This document shows positions 55,646 to 64,000 of a stretch of 64,000 nt of DNA, piece after piece. The position numbers and the translations under genes are program-made. Source of the DNA: Microthrixaceae bacterium. Its GTDB lineage: Bacteria > Actinomycetota > Acidimicrobiia > Acidimicrobiales > Microtrichaceae. The notes under the pieces were generated by a model, which did no database searches, was not told where the DNA came from, and saw only the letters and a list, made by a program, of their open reading frames with translations. The first letter of the stretch is position 1; every line of letters begins with the position of its first letter. The stretch covers positions 281,001 to 345,000 of the forward strand of contig JAMLGK010000001.1 of NCBI GenBank assembly GCA_023957995.1, given 5' to 3'.

Positions 55646-56494
55646 TCAACCCCGGTGACGGCGCCCCAGCCGGTCCAGGCCCCGGAGCGGGGCCACCCGG
55701 TCGATCACCGCGCTGAACGAGACGAACTCGCTCGCCAGGTTCATCAACAACAGACCTCCGAGCACCCAGTTGCGGGTCACGGGCTGGAACACGAGCACAG
55801 CGGCCAGGCCGACCGATGCACCGAGCGGATTGGCCCCGGTGTCGCCCAGCATCATCCGTTCCCGCAGGTCCGGCACCAACAACACCAGTGCAGCACCGCA
55901 GATGACCGCCAACCCGAAGGTGCCGGCCGCTGCGGCCGAACCGACGAACACCGCGACAGATCCGAGGAGGGTCACCTTGATGACCCTGCCCGGCGCGCGG
56001 TCGAACAGGTTGGCGAGGTTGGCCGCCAGCGCAACCAGGGCCCCGTCGAGCAGCAACCGCACCGCTGAGTCACCCGAGCGGGGGTACACCACGACGATCG
56101 CCACCGTGGGCAGCACGACCAGCTTGAGAGCCCCCGCGCTCAGGTCACCCCGGAGCATCGCCCGGATGTGGCCCAGATAGCCCGAGGTGCCCTCATCCAC
56201 CGAGACGTCGTCCATCAGGCCGAGCAATGAGAAGCCGAACGCGGCCGTGGTGGTCAGGGTCAGCGAGCGAAGCGCGGCGCTGTCGACGCTCCAACGCAGG
56301 GTGTCGAGCAACTGGTAGAGGGCCAGTACCCCGACGACCGTGGCGGGAATGACCAGGCCGACCGCCGTGGGCAGCTCGGCACCGCGGTAGTTGGTCCTGG
56401 TGAACAGGCTCCTCGAGAACAGAGGAGCGGTCGCCCGGTGGATCACGAACGCGTAGACGACCCCTGCGAGGATGCCACAGACCAGGAGGGTCAC
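55646..56494 (-). CDS. MraY/WecA-like membrane glycosyltransferase (GT4)
   Basis: A 282-residue membrane protein with about 9 spans. Motifs of polyprenyl-phosphate N-acetylhexosamine transferases are visible: GAELPTAVGLVIPA in the position of the first conserved loop, the GLMDDVSVDEGTSGYLGH acidic pair, ANLANLFDRAPGR for the Asn/Asp core, and MLGDTGANPLG for the last. It lacks about 50-80 residues compared with MraY and WecA, and may be a shorter relative with another substrate. Its GTG start overlaps the recN stop (GTGA). Confidence 0.85.
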   Translation of the reverse strand: MTLLVCGILAGVVYAFVIHRATAPLFSRSLFTRTNYRGAELPTAVGLVIPATVVGVLALYQLLDTLRWSVDSAALRSLTLTTTAAFGFSLLGLMDDVSVDEGTSGYLGHIRAMLRGDLSAGALKLVVLPTVAIVVVYPRSGDSAVRLLLDGALVALAANLANLFDRAPGRVIKVTLLGSVAVFVGSAAAAGTFGLAVICGAALVLLVPDLRERMMLGDTGANPLGASVGLAAVLVFQPVTRNWVLGGLLLMNLASEFVSFSAVIDRVAPLRGLDRLGRRHRG

Positions 56495-58248
56495 CGCTGA
56501 GCTCCGACGGTGTCACCGCTCAGATCGATCGTTCCCGGCTTTCCATCGGATCCAGCGCCGTGGAGGATCCTGCGGGCCTCCGACAGCAGCTCGGCGGCGT
56601 GTTGGCGAGCAGAGGAGCTGTCGGGCTGACCCGAGAGCATCCTGGAGACCTCCACGATGCGATCCTGTTCGTCGAGAACCGTCGTCGTGGTGATTGCACC
56701 CGACGCTCCCCCGTCCTTGCGGACGCTCACCTGGGCATCGGCGAAAGCGGCTACCTGCGGCAGGTGGGTCACCACCAGTACCTGGTGTTCGGAACCGAGA
56801 CGGGCCAGGGCCTCGCCGACCGCGAGTGCGGCCCGACCACCGATCCCCGCGTCGACCTCGTCGAAGACCATCGTCGGCGGTCCTCCGCTCAGCACCAGCC
56901 GCAGGGCCAACATGACCCGTGAGAGTTCACCTCCGGACGCCACCCGCGCCAGGGGGCCACCGGGCGCGCCCCTGTTGGCTGCCAGCCGGATCTCCACCGC
57001 GTCGCCCGCGCCGGGCGTACCCGTGCCGTCGCCCACGGCGATCTCCACCTCGGCATCGGGCATCGCCAGGTCGGCCAGATGGGATTGGACCGCCAGAGCC
57101 AGCTCCGGAGCAGCCTTGCGGCGTGCGTCTCCCAACTCGCCAGCGCGCCGTGCGAGGGTGGCCTGCGCCTCGGCGATCTGCTCTCCGAGCCGTTCTCGCC
57201 GCTCGGTCAACCCGCGCAACCCGGCGAGCTCCTCCTTGCGTTCGCTCTCGAACTCGAGGATCTCGGTGACGGTTGCGCCGTACTTGCGGCGCAACTCCAC
57301 CAACGCCTGGCGCCTGGAGCGCACCTCGGCGAGCCGTTCATGGTCGGGTTCGATGTTCTCCGCCGCATTGCGCAGGTCTGCTGCGCAGTCCGCCAACTCC
57401 TCGCCCAGGGCCGCCAACCGGGAGCTGATCTCCTCGAACACCTTGGCCGAACCGAGAATCGATCGGGCCCTGGCGATCTGTTCCGCGGCCACGTCCGCGG
57501 ACTCGCCCCCACCCCCGGTCAACAGGTCGAGGGCCCGCGCAGCGTCGGACCGGTACTCCACCGCGCTGGCGAGAGTGTCCTCCTCTGCCTCCAACTCGGC
57601 ATCCTCGCCCTCGATCGGAGCGACTGCGGCGATCTCCTCGAGTTGGTACTCCAACAGCTCCATGTGCCTGGCGAGCTCCCGCTCGTCCCCGCCGAGACCT
57701 GCGAGTTCGTCGGTGAGTTCCCGGAGGTTCCGGCGTGCATCCCTGGTGGGCGCCGGGTCGATACCCGCGAAGCGGTCCAACGCATCACGTTGCGCGGCCG
57801 GTTCGAGCAGGGCCTGTTGTGCGTGCTGGCCGTGGATCTCGAGCAGTCCCCGTGCCATCTCGCCGACGCTGGCGGCGGTCGCCAGCGCCCCGTTCACATA
57901 GGACCTGCTGCGGCCCTCGGCCGGAACGACCCTGCGCAGGACCCATTCCCGCTCCGCCACAGGCTCGTTGTCGCGGGGCTCGTTGTCGCGGGGGTCGTGA
58001 TCGTCCGGGTAGGCGACATCGGGACCCGCATCGCCAGCGACGACGAACAACCCCTCGACCACGGCTTCGGACGCACCGGGGCGCACCTTGGAGGGGTCTG
58101 CGCGCTCGCCGACCAACAGGCGGAGGGCATCGACCAACATGGTCTTGCCCGCCCCTGTCTCACCTGTGAGCGCGCTCATTCCTCCCGAGAGTGGAATGCG
58201 CGCCGATTCGATGACGCCAAGGTTCTCGACCACCAGCTCGACCAACAT
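56491..58248 (-). CDS. recN: DNA repair protein RecN
   Basis: A 585-residue SMC-like repair ATPase for double-strand breaks. Walker A is GETGAGKTMLVDALR (about 30), Walker B is VFDEVDAGIGG (about 475), the signature SGGELSRVMLALRLVL lies at about 452, and central coiled coils run from about 165 to 365. An insert of about 20 residues near 85-100 is made from PRDNE repeats. TACGCT lies 9 nt before the ATG, but the nadK gene is directly upstream. Confidence 0.96.
   Translation of the reverse strand: MLVELVVENLGVIESARIPLSGGMSALTGETGAGKTMLVDALRLLVGERADPSKVRPGASEAVVEGLFVVAGDAGPDVAYPDDHDPRDNEPRDNEPVAEREWVLRRVVPAEGRSRSYVNGALATAASVGEMARGLLEIHGQHAQQALLEPAAQRDALDRFAGIDPAPTRDARRNLRELTDELAGLGGDERELARHMELLEYQLEEIAAVAPIEGEDAELEAEEDTLASAVEYRSDAARALDLLTGGGGESADVAAEQIARARSILGSAKVFEEISSRLAALGEELADCAADLRNAAENIEPDHERLAEVRSRRQALVELRRKYGATVTEILEFESERKEELAGLRGLTERRERLGEQIAEAQATLARRAGELGDARRKAAPELALAVQSHLADLAMPDAEVEIAVGDGTGTPGAGDAVEIRLAANRGAPGGPLARVASGGELSRVMLALRLVLSGGPPTMVFDEVDAGIGGRAALAVGEALARLGSEHQVLVVTHLPQVAAFADAQVSVRKDGGASGAITTTTVLDEQDRIVEVSRMLSGQPDSSSARQHAAELLSEARRILHGAGSDGKPGTIDLSGDTVGAQR
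57962..57991 (-). repeat. 15-bp tandem duplication in recN
   Basis: GGCTCGTTGTCGCGG occurs twice in succession (57962-57976, 57977-57991), encoding PRDNE-type pentapeptides in the N-terminal lobe. Confidence 0.85.
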
Positions 58249-58295
58249 CGCGTCGCGAGCGTAGATGACCTCCGGACCCCGACGGTCGGTACCGG

Positions 58296-59144
58296 TCAGC
58301 GGTTCCAGAGACCCAGCTTGTCGCGAAGCACCTTGTGGAAGTCGCGGTCGCCGAAGGTGACGAACAACGACGACCGTTCAGCGGCCGTGCAGAGGACGAT
58401 CTCACCGGGCCGCAGGGGCTCCTTCGGCCGCCCGTCGAGGGAGAGTCCCCCGTCGCGCGGGCCGGCCACGACCACCTTCACCTCGCAGTCGGGTCTCAAC
58501 ACCATCGTGCGGTCGAAGAGCATGTGTGGCGCCACCGGGGCCATGATCACCGCACGGTGTACGGGGTCCACGATCGGGCCACCCACCGAGAACGAATAGG
58601 CGGTCGATCCCGTCGGTGTGCCCAGGATCAGCCCGTCGGCCACCCAGGAGGTGAAATGGTTTCCGTCGAGTTCCACATCGAGTCGCACGGTGTGGCCCGG
58701 AGCGGACTTCTCGACCACGACCTCGTTGAGGGCACTCGAGTGCTCGGTCCTGCCGTCGAGGCGTTTCACCACCACGTCGAGGCGCATGCGCTCCTCGATC
58801 CGATAGGCGCCGGACAGGAAGCGCTTGAGCGCCATCGAGATGCCATCGCTGTCGACCTCGGTGAGGTATCCGAGTGTCCCCAGGTTCGCCCCCAGCACCG
58901 GTAGTTGCTCGCGCACCGCCAGGTCGGCCGCACGGAGCATGGTGCCGTCTCCGCCCATCGCCACCACCAGGTCGAGTCCGACCGCGAAGTCGTCGTCGTC
59001 CACTCCGAGGTCCGGACGCTCCACCCTGGTGGCATCCGGTTCGGGCAGCGACACCTGGTGGCCGCGGTCGATCAGCCACTCGATCGGCCCTGCCACGTCC
59101 TCGGGAACGAGTTTCTCGTGGAGCACGAACCCGAACGAGCTCAC
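58296..59144 (-). CDS. nadK: NAD kinase
   Basis: A 282-residue kinase that makes NADP. GGDGTMLRAAD (about 63) is the catalytic GGDGT, NLGTLGYL the conserved loop, and DGLILGTPTGSTAYSFSVGG (about 151-170) the nucleotide-binding region. GTG at 59144 overlaps the tlyA stop (GTGA). The frame remains open far upstream but that part is the shadow of tlyA. Confidence 0.96.
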   Translation of the reverse strand: MSSFGFVLHEKLVPEDVAGPIEWLIDRGHQVSLPEPDATRVERPDLGVDDDDFAVGLDLVVAMGGDGTMLRAADLAVREQLPVLGANLGTLGYLTEVDSDGISMALKRFLSGAYRIEERMRLDVVVKRLDGRTEHSSALNEVVVEKSAPGHTVRLDVELDGNHFTSWVADGLILGTPTGSTAYSFSVGGPIVDPVHRAVIMAPVAPHMLFDRTMVLRPDCEVKVVVAGPRDGGLSLDGRPKEPLRPGEIVLCTAAERSSLFVTFGDRDFHKVLRDKLGLWNR

Positions 59145-59986
59145 TGCTCCGACTCCGCATCCTCGAACTCCGTGCGTTCGAGCCCCGAGAGCACGCGGTC
59201 GATGAGCACCTCGGGATCGGCCGGCACCGTCGCCCCAGTGGTTTGCGGACGTAGCAACATGAGGAACTCGGTGTTGCCCTCGGCGCCCCTGAGTGGTGAG
59301 ACCATGACATCCATGATGGCCGCTGAACTGGCCTGCGCTGCGATGGATACCCGCTCCAGCGCGTAGCGCCATTGCGAAGGCTCCTTCACCACTCCACGGC
59401 CACGGGCCACCTCGGCCCTTCCACACTCGAACTGCGGTTTCACGAGTACCACCAACCAACCGCTCTCCGGTGCCGCGCCTCCCTGCAGCGCGCCGACCAG
59501 CACCTCCATGACCACCGTGAGTGAGATGAACGACAGGTCGGCGACCGCCGCATCGAAGGGCCCGATGTCGACGGGGTCCACGTGCCTGAGGTTCGTCCGC
59601 TCCATGACGACCACCCGGGGATCTCCGCGCAGTTTCTCGTGCAGTTGCCCGTGACCGACATCGAGAGCGACGACCTCTGACGCACCGTGCTGCAGGAGGC
59701 AGTCTGTGAATCCACCTGTGGAGGCGCCTGCATCGAGGACCCTGGCCCCGGATGGGTCGAGGTCGAAGTGCTCCAGGGCCGCCTCGAGCTTGGTCGCGCC
59801 GCGCCCGACGTACCGAGGCGGATCCCCCCGCAGGACGACGGGATCGGCGGGGTCCACCAGTCGGGCAGGCTTCTCGGCAACCGAACCCGACACGAGAACC
59901 CGGCCGGACTCGACCAGCTCGCGGGCACTGCTACGCCCCGAAGCGAGGCCCCGCCTCACCAGCTCGGCATCCAGGCGTCTTCGCAC
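59141..59986 (-). CDS. tlyA: TlyA-family 16S/23S rRNA (cytidine-2'-O) methyltransferase
   Basis: A 281-residue protein. The N-terminal S4 domain (about 3-60, RRRLDAELVRRGLASGRSSA) precedes an RrmJ-type methyltransferase with the SAM motif VLDAGASTGGFTDCLLQHGA (about 82-101), VALDVGHGQLHEKL, and VLVKPQFECGR. In mycobacteria TlyA methylates both rRNAs and is needed for capreomycin sensitivity. The GTG start has TAGGGT 6 nt upstream, and the TAG there is the HAD gene stop. Confidence 0.95.
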   Translation of the reverse strand: MRRRLDAELVRRGLASGRSSARELVESGRVLVSGSVAEKPARLVDPADPVVLRGDPPRYVGRGATKLEAALEHFDLDPSGARVLDAGASTGGFTDCLLQHGASEVVALDVGHGQLHEKLRGDPRVVVMERTNLRHVDPVDIGPFDAAVADLSFISLTVVMEVLVGALQGGAAPESGWLVVLVKPQFECGRAEVARGRGVVKEPSQWRYALERVSIAAQASSAAIMDVMVSPLRGAEGNTEFLMLLRPQTTGATVPADPEVLIDRVLSGLERTEFEDAESEQ

Positions 59987-59992
59987 CGGGTC

Positions 59993-59998
59993 ACCCTA
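59993..59998 (-). promoter_or_regulatory. -10 element (TAGGGT), leaderless tlyA; overlaps HAD gene stop
   Basis: The hexamer ends 6 nt before the GTG at 59986. Its TAG (59998-59996) is also the stop codon of the HAD phosphatase gene. Confidence 0.6.
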
Positions 59999-60781
59999 CC
60001 GATGCCTCTCGCCCGCACCGGAGCGGACGAGGGTGGCGAGATCTGCTGCCACCTCGGCGGTGGGCACCTCGGTTGTGGGATCCTCCGGCCCGGTGACACC
60101 CGAGAGAACCAGCAGGAACGGAACCCCGAGGCGTTGGGCGAGGCGCCCATCGGTGCCTGGGCGGTCTCCCACCACGACCGTCTCACCGAGCGCCCCCTCG
60201 AAGTGCTTCCGGATCAGCGCGGCAATCGGTTCGTTCGGTTTGCCCGCCACCGTCGCTTCGGTGCCGGTGGCGGTCTCCACGGCTGCCAGCAGTGCACCGG
60301 TGCCGACATGGATCCCGTCGGATCCGGGGAACGTGGCATCAGCGTTGGTACCCAGCAGGCGGGCGCCGCTGCGCACTGCGGCCATCGCCAGGTCGATCTG
60401 GTGGTAGTCGAAATCGCGCGTGAGGCCCACCACGACTGCTCCGAATCCCGCGCTCGAAGGCCGATCCATGGTCGAGACAGCTTCGGCACCGTCGGAACGC
60501 AGCACGTCCACCAGACCTCTCGAACCGAGCACCAGAACCCGCTCCCCCGGGGTGAGCAAGGTGCACACGGCGTCGGCCGAGGTGACCACGTCGGCCCCTG
60601 CGGGTACTCCGCGGTCGGCCAGCTGAACGGCACGCTCCTGACCCGACGCCACGGAGTTGTTGGTGCAGAACAGCACCCTGTCGCCAGCCGAGAGAAGCTC
60701 CCCGACCGATTCGACAGACCCATCCACCGGCTCTGGCCCTCGCCACATCACGCCGTCGAGGTCGATCACCCAGTTGGTCAC
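59996..60781 (-). CDS. HAD-IIA family phosphatase
   Basis: A 261-residue NagD/pNPPase-like phosphatase. The nucleophile motif is VIDLDGVMWRG (Asp near residue 6-8), motif II is FCTNNS (about 43), GKPNEPI holds the Lys, and VVGDRPGTDGRLAQRLG the acidic final motif. The C2 cap is typical of HAD-IIA. Relatives in other actinobacteria lie in the same place before tlyA. GTG at 60781 is chosen; upstream extension is not conserved. The substrate is likely a sugar phosphate or glycerol phosphate. Confidence 0.9.
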   Translation of the reverse strand: MTNWVIDLDGVMWRGPEPVDGSVESVGELLSAGDRVLFCTNNSVASGQERAVQLADRGVPAGADVVTSADAVCTLLTPGERVLVLGSRGLVDVLRSDGAEAVSTMDRPSSAGFGAVVVGLTRDFDYHQIDLAMAAVRSGARLLGTNADATFPGSDGIHVGTGALLAAVETATGTEATVAGKPNEPIAALIRKHFEGALGETVVVGDRPGTDGRLAQRLGVPFLLVLSGVTGPEDPTTEVPTAEVAADLATLVRSGAGERHR

Positions 60782-60980
60782 GCTCCAAACGATCCCACAC
60801 ACCGTCGCGCCAGCCGTTGTCCGGTCACCACAGGGCCTGCGAAATGGTCCGGGCCACGGCCGCTGTGCGAACATTGCCCGGTCATCAGCACCCGGCGGCA
60901 ACCAGCCGCCGACCGGTCAGAAATCGACCGACCGCACCCCACACCGGGTGCGGAGCAGACCTCGGGAGGGTCAACCCAAG

Positions 60981-61868
60981 ATGAACCAGGATCAGCTCGA
61001 CAAAGTACGCAACGGGGCCGGATTCGTCGCTGCACTCGACCAGAGTGGCGGCAGCACCCCCAAGGCGTTGGGGCTCTACGGAGTGCAGGAGAGCGAGTAC
61101 TCCTCCGAGGAGGAGATGTTCGACCTCATCCACGCCATGCGCAGCCGGATCATCACCAGCCCTGCCTTCGGTGGCGACCGTGTCCTCGCAGCGATCCTCT
61201 TCGAGATGACCATGGACCGCCAGGTCGAGGGCCGCGACACGGCGGAGTACCTCTGGGACGTAAAGCAGGTCGTCCCGTTCCTGAAGGTCGACAAGGGCCT
61301 TGCTGATGAAGCCGACGGCGCCCAGGTGATGAAGCCGATGCCGGGACTCGACGAACTGCTCGGAAGAGCCAACGCCAAGGGGATCTTCGGCACCAAGATG
61401 CGCTCGGTCATCAAGGTGGCCAACGAGACCGGTGTCAACGCCGTGGTCGACCAGCAGTTCGAGGTCGGACGCCAGATCCTCGGTGCCGGCCTGGTGCCGA
61501 TCATCGAGCCCGAGATCGACATCCACAGCCCCTCCAAGGCCGAGGCGGAGGCGCTGTTGCGCGATGCGATCGAGCGCCAGCTCGACTCGCTCGACGACGG
61601 CCAGGACGTGATGCTCAAGCTGACGCTCCCCGAACAGGCCGACTTCTACACCTCGCTGATCGAGCATCCCAGGGTGGCAAGGGTCGTGGCTCTGTCAGGC
61701 GGCTACAGCCGTGAGGAGTCCAATTCCCGGCTGAGCAGCAACCACGGAATGATCGCCAGCTTCTCGCGTGCGCTCACCGAGGGCCTCTCGGCCAAGCAGT
61801 CCGACGAGGAGTTCAACCGTGTGTTGGACGAGTCGATCGGTTCGATCGCTGCCGCATCGGCCACCTGA
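60981..61868 (+). CDS. Class I fructose-bisphosphate aldolase
   Basis: A 295-residue aldolase of the class I type found in Staphylococcus (Fda). LDQSGGSTPKALGLYG at the N-terminus, FLKVDKGLADEADG, and LIEPE/EPEIDIHS with DVMLKLTLPEQ (Schiff-base Lys near 214) are characteristic. It splits fructose-1,6-bisphosphate in glycolysis or gluconeogenesis without a metal. The ATG has a GGAGGG Shine-Dalgarno about 11 nt upstream. Class I enzymes are less common in actinobacteria than class II, though the gene is not otherwise unusual. It ends 14 nt from the convergent TPR gene. Confidence 0.95.
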   Translation: MNQDQLDKVRNGAGFVAALDQSGGSTPKALGLYGVQESEYSSEEEMFDLIHAMRSRIITSPAFGGDRVLAAILFEMTMDRQVEGRDTAEYLWDVKQVVPFLKVDKGLADEADGAQVMKPMPGLDELLGRANAKGIFGTKMRSVIKVANETGVNAVVDQQFEVGRQILGAGLVPIIEPEIDIHSPSKAEAEALLRDAIERQLDSLDDGQDVMLKLTLPEQADFYTSLIEHPRVARVVALSGGYSREESNSRLSSNHGMIASFSRALTEGLSAKQSDEEFNRVLDESIGSIAAASAT

Positions 61869-61881
61869 GGCGGCAACACGG

Positions 61882-62814
61882 TCAGCCGAGGGCTGAGAGT
61901 CGTTGTGGCACGTCGGAATAGCCTGGCGACAACGACTCCAGCCGGCTGAAGAGTTGGCGCGCCTGTGGAACGTCGCCGCTTCGTTCGTAGAGGTCGGCGA
62001 GCGCATATGCGCGAGCGAGGTGGTAGTCCGAGTGCCTGGCGGGGAGCTTGAAGCCCTTCGACAACATCTGGACCGCCGCGCTCAGTTCGCCGCGATCGGC
62101 CAGGGAACCAGCGGCCACGATGCGCCCTTCGGTGACCAGATCCGCTGACGGCGACGCATCGCGCAACTCGCGCCAGAGGGCATCCACCTTCGGATGTTGG
62201 CCCATCGCCCGGTAGCAGTCCGCCAGAACCGGGTGCTGTTCGACCGAGCCTCCGGTGAGATCGACGAAGGCCTCGAGCTGAGCCGCTGCAGCCTTCCACT
62301 TGCCCAGCCGATAGAGCGTCAACCCGTACAGCTCCCGCACCTCGGGAGACCTCGGTACCTCCTGGGCTATCGGCCGCAGAAGCCGTTGGGCGTCCAGGTA
62401 GCGCTGCGCTGCGAACGCTCGTGCCGCTTCCTCCACGCGGCCCTCGAGGCGTTGCCCGCGGGTCTTGCCCACCGAACCGCTCAGATCCGGTACGTCGACC
62501 CTGGGTCCACGGGATCGCTTGCCCGAGCGGCCCTCGGAGGCACCGCTGCCACCACCTGATCGCCGCACCGCCGCCTTGGTCGCCGGGATGACGCCCTCGT
62601 CGATCCACTCGTCCATGGGGGTGGGAGGGGCGGGTTCCGGGCGCTCGGGACGCTCTGGTCCGCTGTCGGAGCGGCCCGGGCCGCCGCGACCCGCCGGACG
62701 CGGCCCGCCGGCGCGACGTTCGGGCTTGCGCGCACGTTCGTCACGCGATCGTTGATTCGGTCTCTGCGGACGCTTGCCCCCGTTGGGCTTGCTCCCGCGC
62801 TTCTCATTCGGCAT
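61882..62814 (-). CDS. TPR-like repeat protein with disordered N-terminus
   Basis: A 310-residue protein. The first about 110 residues are Arg/Pro/Gly-rich and probably disordered, with RPAGRGGPGRSDSGPERPER and similar runs. About 125-305 contains tetratricopeptide-type helices (FAAQRYLDAQRLLRPIAQEV, YGLTLYRLGKWKAAAAQLEA, ARAYALADLYERSGDVPQAR) that should form a binding scaffold. The basic N-terminus suggests nucleic acid or ribosome contact, and the gene follows an rRNA operon, but this is only context. An SD-like GAGAGGG precedes the ATG. Confidence 0.85.
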   Translation of the reverse strand: MPNEKRGSKPNGGKRPQRPNQRSRDERARKPERRAGGPRPAGRGGPGRSDSGPERPERPEPAPPTPMDEWIDEGVIPATKAAVRRSGGGSGASEGRSGKRSRGPRVDVPDLSGSVGKTRGQRLEGRVEEAARAFAAQRYLDAQRLLRPIAQEVPRSPEVRELYGLTLYRLGKWKAAAAQLEAFVDLTGGSVEQHPVLADCYRAMGQHPKVDALWRELRDASPSADLVTEGRIVAAGSLADRGELSAAVQMLSKGFKLPARHSDYHLARAYALADLYERSGDVPQARQLFSRLESLSPGYSDVPQRLSALG

Positions 62815-62940
62815 CAGGGCCCTCTCGGCAGTCTGACCACGCTACCGGACGTCCGGGTTCCGGACGAGCCGGCTGCGTTGGGTGTCCCGGAATCGGACCT
62901 TCCGGGGTGAAACCCCACAAGGCCGAAAACCACAAGGCTG

Positions 62941-62985
62941 AAAACCGACAAGGGAGGAGCACCCTGAGGTGCTCCTCCCTTGTCG
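62941..62985 (-). terminator. rRNA operon terminator, 18-bp perfect hairpin
   Basis: On the minus strand, arms 62985-62968 and 62963-62946 pair over 18 bp with a 4-nt loop and are followed by TTTT (62944-62941). It lies about 8 nt beyond the 5S gene. A second T-rich patch follows. Confidence 0.92.
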
Positions 62986-62993
62986 AAAGAAAT

Positions 62994-63107
<114 letters not shown>

Positions 63108-63187
63108 AAGATCTGTTGTCAAGACGCAAGCGCAACAGTGCGCGATTGCTCAAGTACTTCATAGCGAACACGAACGTCTCTGAAAGA

Positions 63188-64000
<813 letters not shown>

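Overview
The window is high-GC, gene-dense DNA with many start/stop overlaps (ATGA, GTGA). It reads as a chromosomal segment of an Actinomycetota. Two gene orders known from Mycobacterium are nearly intact. One is gcvH - FHA protein (GarA type) - MerR (FtsR type) - DUF151 nuclease - MerR at 14.0-17.4 kb. The other is tlyA - nadK - recN - steA - steB - pyrG - NUDIX - xerD - scpA - scpB - rluB - cmk - der, spread over 30.4-60.0 kb with insertions and no parA visible. GT2-GtrA fusion, GH29 fucosidase, MurJ and SteAB also fit this phylum. An Acidimicrobiia-like lineage is my guess and is not proven by the sequence. I see no insertion sequence, prophage, CRISPR array or origin.

Layout. 0.2-1.7 kb: ECF sigma factor, a small unknown protein and an MscS-like channel in a coupled operon. 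2.2-7.3 kb (minus): five tightly coupled genes (amidohydrolase, SDR dehydrogenase, ThuA-like protein, cytochrome P450, second amidohydrolase), the most accessory-looking part of the window; three of the enzymes have changed active-site residues. 7.3-7.8 kb: a regulatory gap with two palindromes and a strong hairpin. 7.8-17.4 kb: glycine cleavage region with a tandem glycine riboswitch before gcvP, convergent gcvT, and gcvH in the GarA/FtsR cluster. 17.5-24.9 kb: GDP-mannose synthesis, phospholipid synthesis, HIT protein, fucosidase, SRAP DNA-damage protein and a dolichol-phosphate-mannose-type glycosyltransferase. 24.9-27.6 kb: small unknown and exported proteins and tRNA-Pro(GGG). 27.7-35.9 kb: acyl-CoA carboxylase subunit, double FKBP lipoprotein, der, DUF512 protein, esterase-like lipoprotein, ispH. 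35.9-42.5 kb: plsC, cmk, aroA, tyrA, aroH, rluB, scpB, scpA. 42.6-47.4 kb: trpS, HD protein, xerD, NUDIX, pyrG. 47.6-60.8 kb: cell-envelope genes (GT39-like, phosphatase-like membrane protein, murJ, steB, steA, MraY-like), recN, nadK, tlyA, HAD phosphatase. 61-64 kb: class I aldolase, TPR protein, then the 3' part of an rRNA operon (terminator, 5S, partial 23S) on the minus strand.

How it works together. Most genes are housekeeping: one-carbon metabolism, aromatic amino acids, chromosome condensation, nucleotide synthesis and peptidoglycan assembly. Two patterns stand out. First, many genes have a TANNNT hexamer only 5-8 nt before the start codon, so they are probably transcribed as leaderless mRNAs; in two cases the hexamer contains the stop codon of the gene before. 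Second, several conserved genes carry short in-frame tandem repeats, mostly of 15 bp, in linkers that look disordered. I did not find a clearly new defence or mobile system; the five-gene P450/amidohydrolase operon is the best candidate for undescribed biochemistry.
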